This document shows positions 48,092 to 58,082 of a DNA stretch of 64,000 nucleotides, piece by piece (positions within the stretch are counted from its first letter, which is position 1; each line of letters begins with the position of its first letter). The notes under the pieces were generated by a model. The model ran no database searches. It was not told where the DNA came from and was given only the letters and a program-made list of their open reading frames with translations. Source of the DNA: an uncultured Mycobacteriaceae bacterium. GTDB lineage: Bacteria; Actinomycetota; Actinomycetes; Mycobacteriales; Mycobacteriaceae. The stretch covers positions 1 through 64,000 of the forward strand of contig CADEGF010000040.1 of assembly GCA_902826815.1 (NCBI GenBank), written 5' to 3'. The translations under genes and the position numbers were made by a program.

Positions 48092-48868
48092 GTGAATCTG
48101 GCCTACGACGAAAGAGGCACCGGCGAGCCGGTTCTGTTCATCGCCGGCAGAGGCGGCGCCGGCCGCACGTGGCACCTGCACCAGGTCCCGGAGTTCGTGC
48201 GGGCCGGCTACCGAGCGATCACCTTCGACAACCGGGGGATCGGCGCGACCGAGCAGGCATCAGGGTTCGGCACCGAGCAGATGGTCGCCGACACCGCCGC
48301 GCTGATCGAGAAGCTCGACCTCGACCCCGTTCGCATCGTCGGGGTGTCGATGGGCTCGTTCATCGCGCAGGAGCTCATGGTGGCCCGCCCGGAACTCGTC
48401 CGCTCGGCGGTGTTGATGGCCACAAGGGGTCGTCACGACCGCACCCGCGACTTCTTCCGCGTCGCCGAACGCGAGTTGGCCGACTCCGGCATCGAGCTGC
48501 CCGCCACCTACGACGCCAAGCTGCGGCTGCTTGAGAGCTTCGGGCCGACCACGCTGAACGACGACACCGCGGTGCGCGACTGGATCGACATGTTCACCAT
48601 GTGGCCGAACAAGGCGACGCCCGGCATGCGGGCCCAGCTCGAGGTCAGCCCGCACGACAACCGGCTGCCTGCTTACCGAAGTATTACTGCGCCGGTGCTC
48701 GTCATCGGGTTCAGCGACGACATCGTGTTGCCGCCGCACCTCGCCCGCGAGGTCGCCGAAGCGATACCGAACGGCCGCTACCTGGAGATTCCCGACGCCG
48801 GACACCTTGGCTTCATCGAAAAGCCGCAGGTGGTGAACGTGGCGACGCTCGATTTCTTCGCCGAATAG
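48092..48868 (+). CDS. bpoC: Alpha/beta hydrolase BpoC (Rv0554-like); possible MenH function
   Basis: A 258-residue hydrolase. The oxyanion turn FIAGRGGAGRTW, FDNRGIGATE, the nucleophile elbow VGVSMGSFIAQEL, the acid in IGFSDDIVLPP and the histidine in DAGHLGFIEKP are all present. It is close to Rv0554, once annotated as a bromoperoxidase. Sitting between menC and menD, it is a candidate for the MenH SHCHC synthase step, which I infer from context and family; no diagnostic MenH residues were verified. The gene is 6 bases from menD and likely in one transcript. Confidence 0.85.
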   Translation: MNLAYDERGTGEPVLFIAGRGGAGRTWHLHQVPEFVRAGYRAITFDNRGIGATEQASGFGTEQMVADTAALIEKLDLDPVRIVGVSMGSFIAQELMVARPELVRSAVLMATRGRHDRTRDFFRVAERELADSGIELPATYDAKLRLLESFGPTTLNDDTAVRDWIDMFTMWPNKATPGMRAQLEVSPHDNRLPAYRSITAPVLVIGFSDDIVLPPHLAREVAEAIPNGRYLEIPDAGHLGFIEKPQVVNVATLDFFAE

Positions 48869-48874
48869 GCTGTA

Positions 48875-50530
48875 GTGGTGAACCCATCGACGGCACAGGC
48901 GCGTGTCGTCGTCGACGAACTCATTCGCGGCGGCGTGCGCGACATCGTGCTGTGTCCGGGTTCGCGAAATGCGCCGCTGGCGTTCGCGCTGCACGATGCC
49001 GATCGCGCAGGCCGGATCCGGCTGCACGTCCGCATCGACGAGCGCACCGCCGGTTATCTGGCGATCGGCCTTGCGGTGGCCGAGGGCGCTCCGGTGTGTG
49101 TGGCGATGACGTCGGGCACCGCGGTCGCCAACCTCGGCCCCGCGGTGGTCGAGGCGAACTACGCGCGCGTGCCGCTGATCGTGTTATCGGCCAACCGGCC
49201 CTACGAACTGCTCGGCACCGGTGCGAACCAGACAATGGAACAGCTGGGCTACTTCGGCACCCAGGTCCGTGCCAACATCAGCCTCGGGCTTGCCTCCGAA
49301 ATAAAAGGAGCCGCACCGGGCGACGTAGATAATTTCAACGCGCAGTGGCGATCGGTGACGTGCCGAGTGTTGGCTGCCGCCACCGGTTCTCGCACCGCCA
49401 ACGCCGGGCCCGTGCAGTTCGACATTCCGCTGCGCGAGCCGCTGGTGCCCGACCGGGATCTCGACCCGTCGACGTCATACGCACCGCAGGGCCGGCCGGG
49501 CGACAAGCCGTGGACGTACACCCCGCCGGTGACCTTCGACCAGCCCCTAGACATCGACTTGACGCCGGACACGGTCGTCATCGCCGGACACGGTGCGGGC
49601 CGGCAACCGAACCTCGCGGCGCTTCCGACCGTCGCCGAACCGACCGCCCCGCCCGCCGAGAACCCGCTGCATCCGATGGCGCTTGCCCTCCTGCATCCGC
49701 AGCAGGTCATCATGCTCGGCCGCCCGACGCTGCACCGGCCCGTATCGGCGCTACTGGCCGACTCGTCGGTGCCGGTGTTCGCGCTGACCACAGGCCCGCG
49801 CTGGCCCGACGTCTCGGGTAACTCGCAGGCCACCGGCACCCGCGCGGTCATCTCGGGGGAGCCGAATCCTGCCTGGTTGCGCCGCTGCGCCGAGGTCAAC
49901 GCCCGCGCCATCGGCGCGGTGCGCGAACAGTTGAAGGCGCATCCGCTGACGACGGGGCTGCACGTCGCCGCCGCGGTGGCCGACGCGCTGAGCGAAGGCG
50001 ACCAGTTGGTGCTGGGTGCGTCGAACCCGGTCCGCGACGCCGCGCTGGTCGGTCTGAACCCGAAGGGCATCAAGGTGCGGTCGAACCGCGGCGTCGCAGG
50101 CATCGACGGCACGGTGTCCACCGCAATCGGCGCGGCGCTCGCACACGACCGCACCGGAGGGCGAACCGTCGCACTGATCGGCGACCTGACCTTCGTGCAC
50201 GACAGCTCCGGGCTGTTGATCGGGCCGACGGAGCCGACGCCGCGGCATCTCACGATCGTGGTGTCCAACGACAACGGCGGCGGCATCTTCGAACTGCTCG
50301 AGCAGGGCGATCCGCGGTTCTCCGATGTGTCGTCGCGCATCTTCGGCACACCGCACGACGTCGACGTCGGCGCGCTGTGCCGGGCGTACCACGTGGAGAG
50401 TCGGCAGATCGAGGTCGCCGACCTTGCCGCCGCACTCGACGAACCGTTCGACGGCATGCGGGTGCTGGAGGTGAAGGCCGACCGGTCGTCGCTGCGGGCG
50501 CTGCACGCGTCGATCAAGGCGGCCTTGTGA
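48875..50530 (+). CDS. menD: SEPHCHC synthase MenD
   Basis: A 551-residue thiamine-diphosphate enzyme joining 2-oxoglutarate with isochorismate. The N-terminal domain has [15 protein letters not shown] and the catalytic glutamate in [15 protein letters not shown]; the ThDP-binding block is [14 protein letters not shown], then [11 protein letters not shown]. Matches Rv0555 in length and order. The start GTG GTG at 48875-48880 is not resolved. It overlaps the next gene by four bases (GTGA). Confidence 0.95.
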   Translation: MVNPSTAQARVVVDELIRGGVRDIVLCPGSRNAPLAFALHDADRAGRIRLHVRIDERTAGYLAIGLAVAEGAPVCVAMTSGTAVANLGPAVVEANYARVPLIVLSANRPYELLGTGANQTMEQLGYFGTQVRANISLGLASEIKGAAPGDVDNFNAQWRSVTCRVLAAATGSRTANAGPVQFDIPLREPLVPDRDLDPSTSYAPQGRPGDKPWTYTPPVTFDQPLDIDLTPDTVVIAGHGAGRQPNLAALPTVAEPTAPPAENPLHPMALALLHPQQVIMLGRPTLHRPVSALLADSSVPVFALTTGPRWPDVSGNSQATGTRAVISGEPNPAWLRRCAEVNARAIGAVREQLKAHPLTTGLHVAAAVADALSEGDQLVLGASNPVRDAALVGLNPKGIKVRSNRGVAGIDGTVSTAIGAALAHDRTGGRTVALIGDLTFVHDSSGLLIGPTEPTPRHLTIVVSNDNGGGIFELLEQGDPRFSDVSSRIFGTPHDVDVGALCRAYHVESRQIEVADLAAALDEPFDGMRVLEVKADRSSLRALHASIKAAL

Positions 50531-51081
50531 TCGAGGACGTCATACACCGGATTAAGCACTTGGTGCGCAGGGTCTTTCGGCTGGTTTTTCCGCATCTGTA
50601 CGGCGCACCCGGTGAAACCCGCACGGCACGGAACTTCCGCCGGATGCGGATCGCCGTCGTGATCGTGGCCTGTCTGGTCACATTGCAGTCAGTGCTGCTG
50701 GTGCTCGGCGCGTGGCGCAACGACCGGCAGATCGAAGGCAATATGGGAGTGGCTGCCGCCGAGGTGCTCAGTGCGGGACCGCGGCGCTCGACGATCGAGT
50801 TCGTCACCCCGGACCGCGTCACCTACCGGCCCGAGCTGGGAGTGCTCTACCCGTCCGAATTGGACACGGGCATGCGGATTTACGTCGAGTACGACAAGGA
50901 CAATCCCGATCTCGTTCGAGTGCGGGACCGCAACGCGGCGCTGGCCATCGTTCCTGCCGGGTCCATCGCCGTGGTCGGCTGGCTGGTCGCAGGGGCGGCG
51001 TTGATGGGGTTGGGCCACTTCGAGCGCAGGCTGAAGCGTCAGACGGTCGACAGCAGGTTGTCCAGCCAGTCGTCGTCGTGA
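50527..51081 (+). CDS. DUF3592-type membrane protein, Rv0556-like
   Basis: A 184-residue protein with a basic N-terminal part, one membrane helix at about residues 40-62 ([18 protein letters not shown]), an extracytoplasmic beta-rich domain (about 70-135), and a second helix at about 138-158. The pattern fits DUF3592 and the Rv0556 position. The start is GTGA-coupled to menD. Function unknown. Its end overlaps the convergent lipoprotein gene by 43 bases. Confidence 0.8.
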   Translation: MIEDVIHRIKHLVRRVFRLVFPHLYGAPGETRTARNFRRMRIAVVIVACLVTLQSVLLVLGAWRNDRQIEGNMGVAAAEVLSAGPRRSTIEFVTPDRVTYRPELGVLYPSELDTGMRIYVEYDKDNPDLVRVRDRNAALAIVPAGSIAVVGWLVAGAALMGLGHFERRLKRQTVDSRLSSQSSS

Positions 51082-51746
51082 ATGTCGACCTTCTCCTTGG
51101 TGCCCAGATCGTAAACCGTTGGCGTTCCGGTAGTTATCGGGTCAATGGCGACTAGCGCGCCGTAGTTGTAGGCGGCCATCTCCTCGATGTCGATCCGGTC
51201 CGCAGCATCGCCGTCGCCGATGCGGTCCGCGACGTCGTCGGGTAGGCCAGACTCTTGGGCCATTCTCGCCATCTGCTTGTCGCTGGGGCCAGGACCACCG
51301 GGCTCCTGATGCGCCCACAGGTCCTCGACGAAGCTCTGGAACTCCGGTCCCGACGCCATGTTGTTCTCGTCGGCCGCCTCGGGCGCCCCCACGGTGAGGA
51401 ACAACGCGTTCGCGACCCGCGCCGAATGGCCGTCCGTACCCGGATCATCCAGAAATGTCACCGGACGGTACGTCACCGCGAGATCGCCCAAGTTGATGTG
51501 ACGCTTGATGTCCTCGCCGAATGCGGCCTGTAGTTCGGCGCAGTGGGTGCACTGCGGCTCGGTGTACAACTCGATCTGCACGGGTGCATCGGGGTAGCCC
51601 GCCACGATGCCGTATCCGTCTTCGCTCAGCCCGAGCGGCGGCTTTGTCGGATCCATCGTCGCGGTGCCGGTGACCTGGCTGGTGCAGCCGACGGCGCCGA
51701 ACAGCAGGGCCGCGGTCACCGCCACGGCAGCGCGGGGAATTCGCAT
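51039..51746 (-). CDS. DsbA-like thioredoxin-fold lipoprotein
   Basis: A 235-residue exported lipoprotein: basic start, hydrophobic stretch and a lipobox LFGAVGC with the lipidated cysteine near residue 21. The mature domain has TEPQCTHCAEL, a CxxC (CTHC) thiol-disulfide active site, and a cis-proline-like TGTPTVYD, the DsbA/MdsA-type disulfide oxidoreductase pattern. It likely folds exported proteins. ATG at 51746 is preferred to the one at 51782. It is divergent from mgtA. Confidence 0.82.
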   Translation of the reverse strand: MRIPRAAVAVTAALLFGAVGCTSQVTGTATMDPTKPPLGLSEDGYGIVAGYPDAPVQIELYTEPQCTHCAELQAAFGEDIKRHINLGDLAVTYRPVTFLDDPGTDGHSARVANALFLTVGAPEAADENNMASGPEFQSFVEDLWAHQEPGGPGPSDKQMARMAQESGLPDDVADRIGDGDAADRIDIEEMAAYNYGALVAIDPITTGTPTVYDLGTKEKVDIHDDDWLDNLLSTV

Positions 51747-51878
51747 GCCAACCGCCCTTCCTTGTGCGCAGAGTACCCGCATGTGGATCTACGTGTTCGG
51801 GCCCATTAGCACGAGAACTTTGCGTGCCGTATCCCCGGATGCAACCTTGCCGACAGCCGCCGATGCCACCATCTTGGT

Positions 51879-53006
51879 GTGCGCGTTGCGATCGTCGCAG
51901 AGTCGTTCCTCCCGAATGTCAACGGCGTCACCAACTCGGTGCTTCGGGTGATGGAGCATCTCCGCGTTCACGGTCACGAGGTTCTTGTCATCGCCCCGGA
52001 CACACCTGGCGGCGAACCGCCTGCCGACCGGGTCCACGAAGGCGTCCGCATTCACCGGGTCCCGTCACGGATGTTTCCGAAGGTCACCTCTTTGCCGCTG
52101 GGCATCCCGCGGCCCCGAATGGTCAGCGTGCTCAAGGGTTTCGACCCCGACATCGTGCACCTGGCCTCGCCTGCGCTGCTCGGCTGGGGTGGTATGCATG
52201 CCGCTCGCTACCTCGGGGTGCCTACGGTGGCGATCTTCCAGACCGATGTCGCCGGGTTCGCGGAGAGCTACGGAATCGGCTGCGCCGCACGGGCCGCCTG
52301 GGCGTGGACCCGGATGGTGCACAGCAGGGTGGACCGCACGCTCGCCCCGTCGTCGGCAGCGATGGAAAACCTTGTCGCCCACCGTATCCCCCGGGTGCAC
52401 AAATGGGCGCGCGGCGTGGACATCGCCGGCTTCGCACCGTCCGCACGTGACGAGCATCTGCGCGAGCAGTGGTCGCCCGACGGCAAGCCGATCGTCGGCT
52501 TCGTCGGCCGGCTCGCCCCCGAGAAGCACGTCGAACGCCTCGCGGCGCTCGCTGCCCGTGACGATCTGCGACTCGTCGTCGTCGGCGACGGCGTCGACCG
52601 GGCCAAGCTCGAATCATCGCTGCCCAATGCGGTTTTCACGGGTGCGCTGTACGGCGAACAGCTCGCCGCCGCGTACGCCAGCATGGATGTCTTCGTCCAT
52701 CCCGGCGAGCACGAGACCTTCTGCCAGGCCGTGCAGGAGGCGATGGCCTCAGGGCTGCCGGTCATCGCGCCTGATGCCGGGGGCCCGCGAGATCTGGTGG
52801 CGCCCATGCACACCGGGCTGCTGCTGCCGGTCGCCGAGTTCACCGACCGGCTGTCGACGTCGGTCGACCACCTGCTCGCCGAGCGTCAGCGCTATTCGGT
52901 GGCGGCCCGCCGCAGCGTGCTCGGCCGTACCTGGCCGGCAATCTGCGACGAGCTGATCGGCCACTACGAGGCTGTGCTCGGCACCCGCGGCGTCAAGGCC
53001 GCCTGA
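51879..53006 (+). CDS. mgtA: GDP-mannose-dependent alpha-mannosyltransferase MgtA
   Basis: A 375-residue GT4 (GT-B fold) glycosyltransferase. [19 protein letters not shown] opens the N-domain, [15 protein letters not shown] is the donor-binding region, and [23 protein letters not shown] holds the EX7E motif. It corresponds to Rv0557 MgtA, which mannosylates glucuronic-acid diacylglycerol in mycobacterial glycolipid (LM/LAM-related) synthesis; it was earlier called PimB. GTG at 51879. Orthology is by order and family. Confidence 0.92.
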   Translation: MRVAIVAESFLPNVNGVTNSVLRVMEHLRVHGHEVLVIAPDTPGGEPPADRVHEGVRIHRVPSRMFPKVTSLPLGIPRPRMVSVLKGFDPDIVHLASPALLGWGGMHAARYLGVPTVAIFQTDVAGFAESYGIGCAARAAWAWTRMVHSRVDRTLAPSSAAMENLVAHRIPRVHKWARGVDIAGFAPSARDEHLREQWSPDGKPIVGFVGRLAPEKHVERLAALAARDDLRLVVVGDGVDRAKLESSLPNAVFTGALYGEQLAAAYASMDVFVHPGEHETFCQAVQEAMASGLPVIAPDAGGPRDLVAPMHTGLLLPVAEFTDRLSTSVDHLLAERQRYSVAARRSVLGRTWPAICDELIGHYEAVLGTRGVKAA

Positions 53007-53019
53007 GCACCTGCGCGGA

Positions 53020-53844
53020 TCAGCCCTGCGCGAGCACCGAGACGGGCTGCCACTCCTCCCACGTCGCCAGGCGGCTCTCGTAGTCGGTCTTGGCCAGCGA
53101 CAGCGGCAACTCGCCGAAGAAGACCCGCAGCGGCGGCTCCTGCGCATCAACGACTTTCAAGATCGCGGCCGCCGACGCAGTCGGATCACCCGGCTTGGCG
53201 GTCCGGCTGGCGCGCCATTCGTCGGACTTCCTGTGTGCCTCCTCGTAGGCAGGCAACTCCGCGGAGCGCTTGGACGACGATCCCGCCCAGTCGGTCGAGA
53301 ATCCACCTGGCTCGACGAGTGTCACGTGAATGCCGAACGATTCGACCTCCTGCGCGAGCGTCTGGGAAAAGCCCTCGAGCGCCCACTTCGACGCGTGGTA
53401 GATGCCGACGTTCGGAAACGCGGTGATGCCGCCGATCGACGACACCTGGATGATGTGCCCGCTGCGCTGTGCCCTCAGGTAGGGCAGCGCGGCCTGCGTC
53501 ACCCACAGCGCCCCGAACAGGTTCGTCTCGATCTGGGCGCGCGCCTCCTGTTCGGACACCTCCTCGATGAAGCCGAAGTGCCCGAAGCCGGCGTTGTTGA
53601 CGACGATGTCGAGCCGGCCGAAATGGTCATGGGCCTGTTTGACGGCGGCGAAGTCCGCGTCGCGGTCGGTGACGTCCAGCTGGATCGGCAGCAGTGCGTC
53701 GCCGTACTTCTCGACGAGGTCGGCAAGAGTGCCGGTGTCGCGGGCGGTGCCTGCGACCTTGTCGCCGCGTTCGAGGGCCGCGATCGCCCACTCCCTGCCG
53801 AACCCACGTGATGTCCCGGTGATGAACCAAACTTTTTCAGTCAC
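53020..53844 (-). CDS. Short-chain dehydrogenase
   Basis: A 274-residue SDR of the type often described as an oxidoreductase with a long substrate loop. The cofactor motif is ITGTSRGFG, the structural NNAG is present, and the catalytic set is SSIGG...YHASKWAL. ARDTG suggests NADP(H). It sits between mgtA and menG in the opposite orientation; its stop lies 13 bases after the mgtA stop. Substrate unknown. Confidence 0.87.
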   Translation of the reverse strand: MTEKVWFITGTSRGFGREWAIAALERGDKVAGTARDTGTLADLVEKYGDALLPIQLDVTDRDADFAAVKQAHDHFGRLDIVVNNAGFGHFGFIEEVSEQEARAQIETNLFGALWVTQAALPYLRAQRSGHIIQVSSIGGITAFPNVGIYHASKWALEGFSQTLAQEVESFGIHVTLVEPGGFSTDWAGSSSKRSAELPAYEEAHRKSDEWRASRTAKPGDPTASAAAILKVVDAQEPPLRVFFGELPLSLAKTDYESRLATWEEWQPVSVLAQG

Positions 53845-53913
53845 GCCTGAAGAATGCCCACGATGGCGCTGGGCATTCCCGGTCCTGGAAAGTTCACAGG
53901 TAGCGTCACGGAC

Positions 53914-54606
53914 GTGAACAGGGCGTCGCTGGACAAAGACCCGCGCGAAGTGGCGTCGATGTTCGACGCGGTCGCACGGCGCTATGACCTGACGAACACG
54001 GTGTTGTCGCTGGGCCAGGACCGGTTCTGGCGCCGCGCCACCCGGTCGGCGCTGCGGATCGGGTCCGGCGACAAGGTGCTGGACCTGGCGGCGGGCACAT
54101 CGGTGTCGACGGTGGAGCTGGCGCGCTCAGGTGCGTGGTGTGTGGCCGCGGACTTCTCGGTCGGCATGCTCGCCGCGGGCGGTGGACGAGACGTGCCGAA
54201 GGTGGCGGGCGACGCGACGCGGTTGCCGTTCGCCGACGGCGTGTTCGACGCCGTGACGATCAGCTTCGGGCTGCGCAACGTCGTCGACCATGCCGAAGGG
54301 CTGCGCGAGATGGCTCGGGTGACGCGGCCGGGCGGGCGGCTGGTGGTGTGCGAGTTCTCCACACCGACCAACAGGCTGTTCGCCACCACGTACAAGGAGT
54401 ACCTGATGCAGGCGTTGCCGCGGCTCGCGAGGAAGGTGTCGTCGAACCCGGACGCCTATGTCTATCTGGCCGAGTCGATCCGGGCATGGCCCGATCAGGC
54501 GCAGCTCGCACACCAGATCTCCGATGCGGGCTGGTCGACGGTGCGCTGGCGCAATCTCAGCGGCGGGATCGTCGCGCTGCACGCTGCGGTGAAGCCGCCG
54601 GGCTAG
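53914..54606 (+). CDS. menG: Demethylmenaquinone methyltransferase MenG (UbiE)
   Basis: A 230-residue UbiE-type methyltransferase completing menaquinone by C-methylation of demethylmenaquinone. [13 protein letters not shown] is the family's N-terminal mark, then the SAM motif [15 protein letters not shown] and [18 protein letters not shown]. Rv0558 equivalent (there also called menH or ubiE). GTG 53914 gives the expected N-terminus. It is divergent from the SDR; an alpha/beta hydrolase gene follows after 9 bases. Confidence 0.94.
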   Translation: MNRASLDKDPREVASMFDAVARRYDLTNTVLSLGQDRFWRRATRSALRIGSGDKVLDLAAGTSVSTVELARSGAWCVAADFSVGMLAAGGGRDVPKVAGDATRLPFADGVFDAVTISFGLRNVVDHAEGLREMARVTRPGGRLVVCEFSTPTNRLFATTYKEYLMQALPRLARKVSSNPDAYVYLAESIRAWPDQAQLAHQISDAGWSTVRWRNLSGGIVALHAAVKPPG

Positions 54607-54615
54607 GGTCGCGGA

Positions 54616-55671
54616 ATGTACGGTCGTCTCGCGGACCCCAACTGCACCATCGGTACGGATCCGCGGGCCGACCCCCGGATGGTCAAGGCGCTCGCGCCGT
54701 TCGGGCTGGACGGCAAAATGCCTTCGCCTCGCGTGACTCCCGATGCGCCCATGAACGAGCGGCTGGCCGCGGTCGCCGCGACCGAGCAGCGGATGGGTGC
54801 CGTGCTCGAAGCGCTGGCGCAGAACATTCCCAGCCCAAGGGGCGTCGTCACCATGACGACGACGATCGCGGGCTTCGACGGCAACGACATCGCGTTGTAC
54901 ATCACTCACCCGAATCCGGTCGGGGGCGAGCTACCCGGCGTCGTGCACCTCCACGGCGGCGGAATGGCCATCAACAGCGTCACCGATTTGAGCTACACCA
55001 GGGCGCGCGAAAACCTCGCTGCGACAGGTCTTGTGGTGATCGGTGTGGAATTCCGCAACGCGGGTGGTCGGCTCGGGCCGCACCCGTATCCAGCGGGGCT
55101 CAACGACTGCGCGTCCGCCATCCGATGGGCGTATGCGAACCGCGCGGATCTCGGCATCAGCCACCTGATCACCTGCGGTGAGTCCGGCGGTGGCAACCTG
55201 ACGCTGACCACCCTGCACAAGGCCAAGCGGGAGGGCTGGCTGAACGAGATCGCGGGCGCCTACGCGCAGTGCCCGTTTCTGTCCGGCCGCTGGTATGAGC
55301 AGCCCGACGAGCTGCCGTCACTGAAGGAGTGCGACGGCTACTTCCTCAGCCGCGAAATCATGGGACTCGCAGGCGCGGTGTACGACCCGACCGGCGAGAA
55401 CTCACGGGACGCGACCTGCTATGCGGGCTGGGCGACCGACGAGGAGCTGAGCGGCCTTCCGCCGCATGTCATTTCGGTCAACGAGATCGACCCCCTGCGC
55501 GACGAGGGACTGCTCTACTACCGCAGGCTCGTCCGCGCGGGGGTGCCCGCGGTCGGCCGGATCGTCGCGGGCACCGGCCACGGCTGCGACCTGCTGCTCG
55601 GCGGTTATATGCCCGAGGTGTTCGCCGCCACGATCCGCGACGTCAACGGCTTCGCGAACTCGCTCGCCTAA
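54616..55671 (+). CDS. Alpha/beta hydrolase of the hormone-sensitive-lipase/carboxylesterase group
   Basis: A 351-residue esterase. The HGGG oxyanion motif is HLHGGGMAINS (about residues 113-123), the nucleophile elbow is CGESGGGN (about 189-196), the acid is in NEIDPLRDEG and the histidine in GTGHGCD. This is a hormone-sensitive-lipase-type esterase; it shares a transcript with menG. No counterpart lies here in M. tuberculosis as remembered. Substrate unknown. Confidence 0.87.
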   Translation: MYGRLADPNCTIGTDPRADPRMVKALAPFGLDGKMPSPRVTPDAPMNERLAAVAATEQRMGAVLEALAQNIPSPRGVVTMTTTIAGFDGNDIALYITHPNPVGGELPGVVHLHGGGMAINSVTDLSYTRARENLAATGLVVIGVEFRNAGGRLGPHPYPAGLNDCASAIRWAYANRADLGISHLITCGESGGGNLTLTTLHKAKREGWLNEIAGAYAQCPFLSGRWYEQPDELPSLKECDGYFLSREIMGLAGAVYDPTGENSRDATCYAGWATDEELSGLPPHVISVNEIDPLRDEGLLYYRRLVRAGVPAVGRIVAGTGHGCDLLLGGYMPEVFAATIRDVNGFANSLA

Positions 55672-55706
55672 CTCATCCCTCGCCCAACTTTCTTGCGGCT
55701 CACCCC

Positions 55707-55776
55707 GCACCGCGAGCGTGCGTGTCGGCACACGACACGCCGCGAAATATTGTGCAAACGTGCACGCTCGCGGTGC
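55707..55776. terminator. Palindromic bidirectional terminator (GCGAGC repeat)
   Basis: Perfect 15-base arms GCACCGCGAGCGTGC (55707-55721) and its complement (55762-55776) between the convergent esterase and menJ stops. It shares CCGCGAGC/GCTCGCGG ends and the internal CGACACGCCGCGA (55733-55745) with the element at 37215-37278. Probably ends both transcripts. Confidence 0.78.
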
Positions 55777-55779
55777 AAA

Positions 55780-57000
55780 TCAGCTGAACGGCGGCCGTTG
55801 GTCCAGGCGCCGCGAGCCCGCGCCCGCGCGCCGCCACACCCGCGCGATCCAGTCCGCGTCCTCGTCGGTGACGAGGTTGGCCATCACCCGTACCGCGATG
55901 TTCATCAGGAACGTCGACCGCATCGCGATCGGACCCGTCGCGGGCAGGAAGCGCGGGAATGTCAGCAGCAGCGCGAGCCTGCGCGCGACCGAGAACCCCT
56001 GTGCGTAGTGCTGCTGCAGCACCGTCGGCCACGCCGACGTCAGATCGCCCGTATCGAGCATCTCCGCCGCCAGCCTGCCGGTCTCCAGCCCGTAGTCGAT
56101 GCCCTCGCCGTTGAGCGGGTTCACGCAGGCCGCGGCGTCGCCGATCAGCATCCAGTTCGGTCCGGCGACACCGGACACCGCGCCGCCCATCGGCAGCAGC
56201 GCCGACAGCCCGAGCCGCGGCTCGCCTTCGAAGCCCCATTCCTTACGCCGCAGTGACGTGTAATACGACATCAACGGCCGCAGCGCGGCGTCCGCGGGCC
56301 GTTTGGACGTCGCCAGCGCCCCGACGCCGATGTTCACTTCGCCGTTGCCGAGCGGGAAGATCCAGCCGTAGCCCGGCAGTATCTCGCCCTCGGGTGACCG
56401 CAGTTCCAGATGCGACGTGATCCACGGCTCGCTGGCCCGCGGCGTCGCGATGTACCCGCGAACGGCAGTGGCGTACACCGTTTCCTTGTGCCACTGACGA
56501 CCGAGCGCGCGACCAAGCGTCGACCGCGCGCCGTCGGCGACGATCAGATGTTCGCAGCCGATCTCGGCGCCGGAATCCACCAGCACCGACGAAACGCGTC
56601 CCATCGAATCATGGCGCACGTCAACGGCCTTGGCGCCCAGCATCATCTTCGCGCCGTCATCGACGGCCACCATGCGAATGCGGTCGTCGAGTTCGGTGCG
56701 CGGCACGGCGCTGCTGGTCTTCGGAAAAGACGGGCCGGGCCAGCGAATCTCCACTTCCGAACCGAAGCCCGACATCCGCAGGCCGTGGTGCGCGACGCGG
56801 CCGTCGAGCCACCCGCCGAGGCCGAGCAGTTGCATCTCGGCGATGGCCCGGGGAGTGAGCCCGTCCCCGCACGCCTTGTCCCGCGGGAACTGGGCGGAGT
56901 CGATCACCAGCACGTCGCGGCCGCTGCGGGCAGCCCACGCGGCGGCGGCCGAGCCTGCCGGCCCCGCGCCGACCACGACCACGTCAGCCCTGGTGTTCAT
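55780..57000 (-). CDS. menJ: Menaquinone reductase MenJ
   Basis: A 406-residue geranylgeranyl-reductase-family flavoprotein. The FAD motif is VVGAGPAGSAAAAWAA, then CGDGLTPRA, and the second FAD motif is LIGDAAACVNPLNGEGI. MenJ (Rv0561c) saturates the beta-isoprene unit of menaquinone in mycobacteria to give MK-9(II-H2). It is divergent from grcC1 with 20 bases between the starts. Confidence 0.92.
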   Translation of the reverse strand: MNTRADVVVVGAGPAGSAAAAWAARSGRDVLVIDSAQFPRDKACGDGLTPRAIAEMQLLGLGGWLDGRVAHHGLRMSGFGSEVEIRWPGPSFPKTSSAVPRTELDDRIRMVAVDDGAKMMLGAKAVDVRHDSMGRVSSVLVDSGAEIGCEHLIVADGARSTLGRALGRQWHKETVYATAVRGYIATPRASEPWITSHLELRSPEGEILPGYGWIFPLGNGEVNIGVGALATSKRPADAALRPLMSYYTSLRRKEWGFEGEPRLGLSALLPMGGAVSGVAGPNWMLIGDAAACVNPLNGEGIDYGLETGRLAAEMLDTGDLTSAWPTVLQQHYAQGFSVARRLALLLTFPRFLPATGPIAMRSTFLMNIAVRVMANLVTDEDADWIARVWRRAGAGSRRLDQRPPFS

Positions 57001-57020
57001 ATCCCCAGTATGTTGGCAGG

Positions 57021-58028
57021 GTGAGGACCCCGGCGAGCGTGGTGGCAGGCGTGGACTTCGGAGACCCCGCTTTTGCCCAGAATGTCCGCGAAGGCGTGGC
57101 CCGCATCGAGGACCTGATGTCCACTGAGCTGGGCAAAGCCGACGAGTTGATGGCCGAGGCGGTGCAGCACCTGTTCCAGGCAGGCGGCAAGCGCTTCCGT
57201 CCGCTGTTCACCGTGCTGTCCGCGCAGCTGGGCCCCGACCCAGACAACTGGCAGGTCACCGTCGCTGGCGCCGTCATCGAGCTCGTGCACCTCGCCACGC
57301 TGTACCACGACGACGTGATGGACGAGGCGCAGGTGCGCCGCGGCGCTCCCAGCGCGAACGCCAGGTGGAGCAACAACATCGCGATCCTGGCGGGCGATTA
57401 CCTGTTCGCGACGGCCTCGCGGCTGGTCTCCCGACTCGGCCCCGACGCCGTGCGCGTCATCGCCGAAACGTTCGCCCAGCTGGTCACCGGCCAGATGCGC
57501 GAGACCCGCGGTGCCGCCGACCACGTCGACTCCGTCGAGCACTACCTGAAGGTGGTCTACGAGAAGACGGCGTGCCTGATCGCGGCGTCCGGCCGGTTCG
57601 GCGGCACCTTCTCCGGCGCCGACGAGGAGCAGATCGAACGGCTGAGCAGGCTCGGCGGAATCGTCGGCACGGTGTTCCAGATCTCCGACGACATCATCGA
57701 CATCGACAGCGACCCCGACGAGTCGGGCAAAGTGCCCGGCACCGACCTTCGCGAGGGCGTGCACACCCTTCCGGTGCTCTACGCGCTGCGCGAAACAGAC
57801 GCAGATGCCGACCGGCTGCGCGAACTGCTCGTCGGCCCCGTCGAAGACGACGACGAGCTGGCCGAGGCGCTGAGCCTGCTGCGCAGGTCACCGGGCATGA
57901 CGCAGGCCAAGGAGACTGTCGCGCGGTACGCCAAGGAGGCCCGTGACGAGCTGGCGCATCTGCCCAACGGGCCGGGCAGGCAGGCACTGGCGTCGCTGGT
58001 GGACTACACGGTCAACCGGCACGGCTGA
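57021..58028 (+). CDS. grcC1: Polyprenyl diphosphate synthase GrcC1
   Basis: A 335-residue trans-prenyltransferase. The first aspartate-rich motif is YHDDVMDEAQVRRG (about residues 93-106) and the second is SDDIIDIDSD; AGGKRFRP supplies substrate binding. It makes a long-chain isoprenyl diphosphate, plausibly for menaquinone. Rv0562 equivalent. GTG start at 57021; htpX follows after 54 bases. Confidence 0.93.
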   Translation: MRTPASVVAGVDFGDPAFAQNVREGVARIEDLMSTELGKADELMAEAVQHLFQAGGKRFRPLFTVLSAQLGPDPDNWQVTVAGAVIELVHLATLYHDDVMDEAQVRRGAPSANARWSNNIAILAGDYLFATASRLVSRLGPDAVRVIAETFAQLVTGQMRETRGAADHVDSVEHYLKVVYEKTACLIAASGRFGGTFSGADEEQIERLSRLGGIVGTVFQISDDIIDIDSDPDESGKVPGTDLREGVHTLPVLYALRETDADADRLRELLVGPVEDDDELAEALSLLRRSPGMTQAKETVARYAKEARDELAHLPNGPGRQALASLVDYTVNRHG

Positions 58029-58082
58029 GGAACCCGCGACGGATGATCGGCGTTGAGCTAGCGAAGACGTAGGAGGACGCTG

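Noticed and set aside
55707-55776. The palindrome before menJ considered as a mobile-element end
   Set aside because: No transposase or target duplication is nearby; position between convergent stops fits a terminator.
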